Source: Pectobacterium sp. PL152 (GTDB taxonomy: Bacteria; Pseudomonadota; Gammaproteobacteria; Enterobacterales; Enterobacteriaceae). From it: DNA of 64,000 nt. The position numbers and the translations under genes are program-made. Positions 62,771 through 64,000 of this stretch are shown piece after piece. Where the stretch lies: positions 2,914,001-2,978,000 of the forward strand of contig CP091064.1 in the NCBI GenBank assembly GCA_021907015.1, written 5' to 3'. The notes under the pieces were generated by a model, which made no database searches, was not told the origin of the DNA, and saw nothing but the letters and a program-made list of their open reading frames with translations. How positions within the stretch are numbered: the first letter of the stretch is position 1; each line of letters begins with the position of its first letter.

Positions 62771-64000
<1,230 letters not shown>

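Overview
The window looks like chromosome of a soft-rot enterobacterium, most likely Pectobacterium. This is inferred from E. coli-like proteins and gene order, moderate GC, a complete sucrose (scr) regulon, an enterobacterial ERIC-like repeat and a bactofilin gene. No CRISPR array, tRNA, rRNA, prophage or transposase was seen.

Layout. 0-2.3 kb: the end of an aldo/keto reductase gene, a LysR regulator and mdaB. 2.3-7.7 kb: a compact minus-strand sugar operon (PRD regulator, fructose-type PTS IIA, IIB and IIC, two class II aldolases). 8.0-10.6 kb: a TonB-dependent receptor behind a Fur box. 10.7-11.7 kb: a small immunity-like cassette (DUF2314-like protein, tiny ORF, SUKH-3-like protein). 11.9-16.6 kb: parC, plsC, ftsP. 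16.9-24.2 kb: a GntR regulator, then dkgA, yqhD, a nitroreductase, yqhC, yghB and metC. 24.4-27.5 kb: a DctPQM TRAP transporter. 28.2-29.6 kb: exbB-exbD behind a Fur-like site. 29.7-36.4 kb: scrR, scrB, scrA, scrY, scrK. 36.5-41.4 kb: bactofilin, an unknown protein, a PLP decarboxylase, an HxlR regulator, yhbP and yraR. 41.4-64 kb: nrdG, nrdD, ridA, pyrI, pyrB, pyrL, tabA, an MFS exporter with a GlxA-type regulator, argF/I, rraB, yjgM, yjgN, an M48 peptidase, an exported hydrolase, a chemoreceptor, kptA, valS, holC and pepA (cut by the window edge).

Parts that work together. The scr genes import, phosphorylate and split sucrose, with ScrR operators before scrK and scrY. The receptor and ExbB-ExbD are probably iron-controlled and share TonB energy. 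YqhC probably controls the nitroreductase-yqhD-dkgA aldehyde-detoxification cluster. nrdDG has paired NrdR boxes and an FNR-like site. pyrBI has a leader peptide and attenuator. argF has two ARG boxes.

The dominant anomaly is technical. About 24 of roughly 55 genes, many of them core genes (metC, nrdD, ftsP, exbB, dkgA), are broken by frameshifts. Most can be restored by adding one base to a short homopolymer, which points to homopolymer undercalling in the source data and not to gene decay. parC also carries an in-frame ochre codon. Restored coordinates and lengths are given for each broken gene. E. coli comparisons are from memory of those proteins, not from a search.
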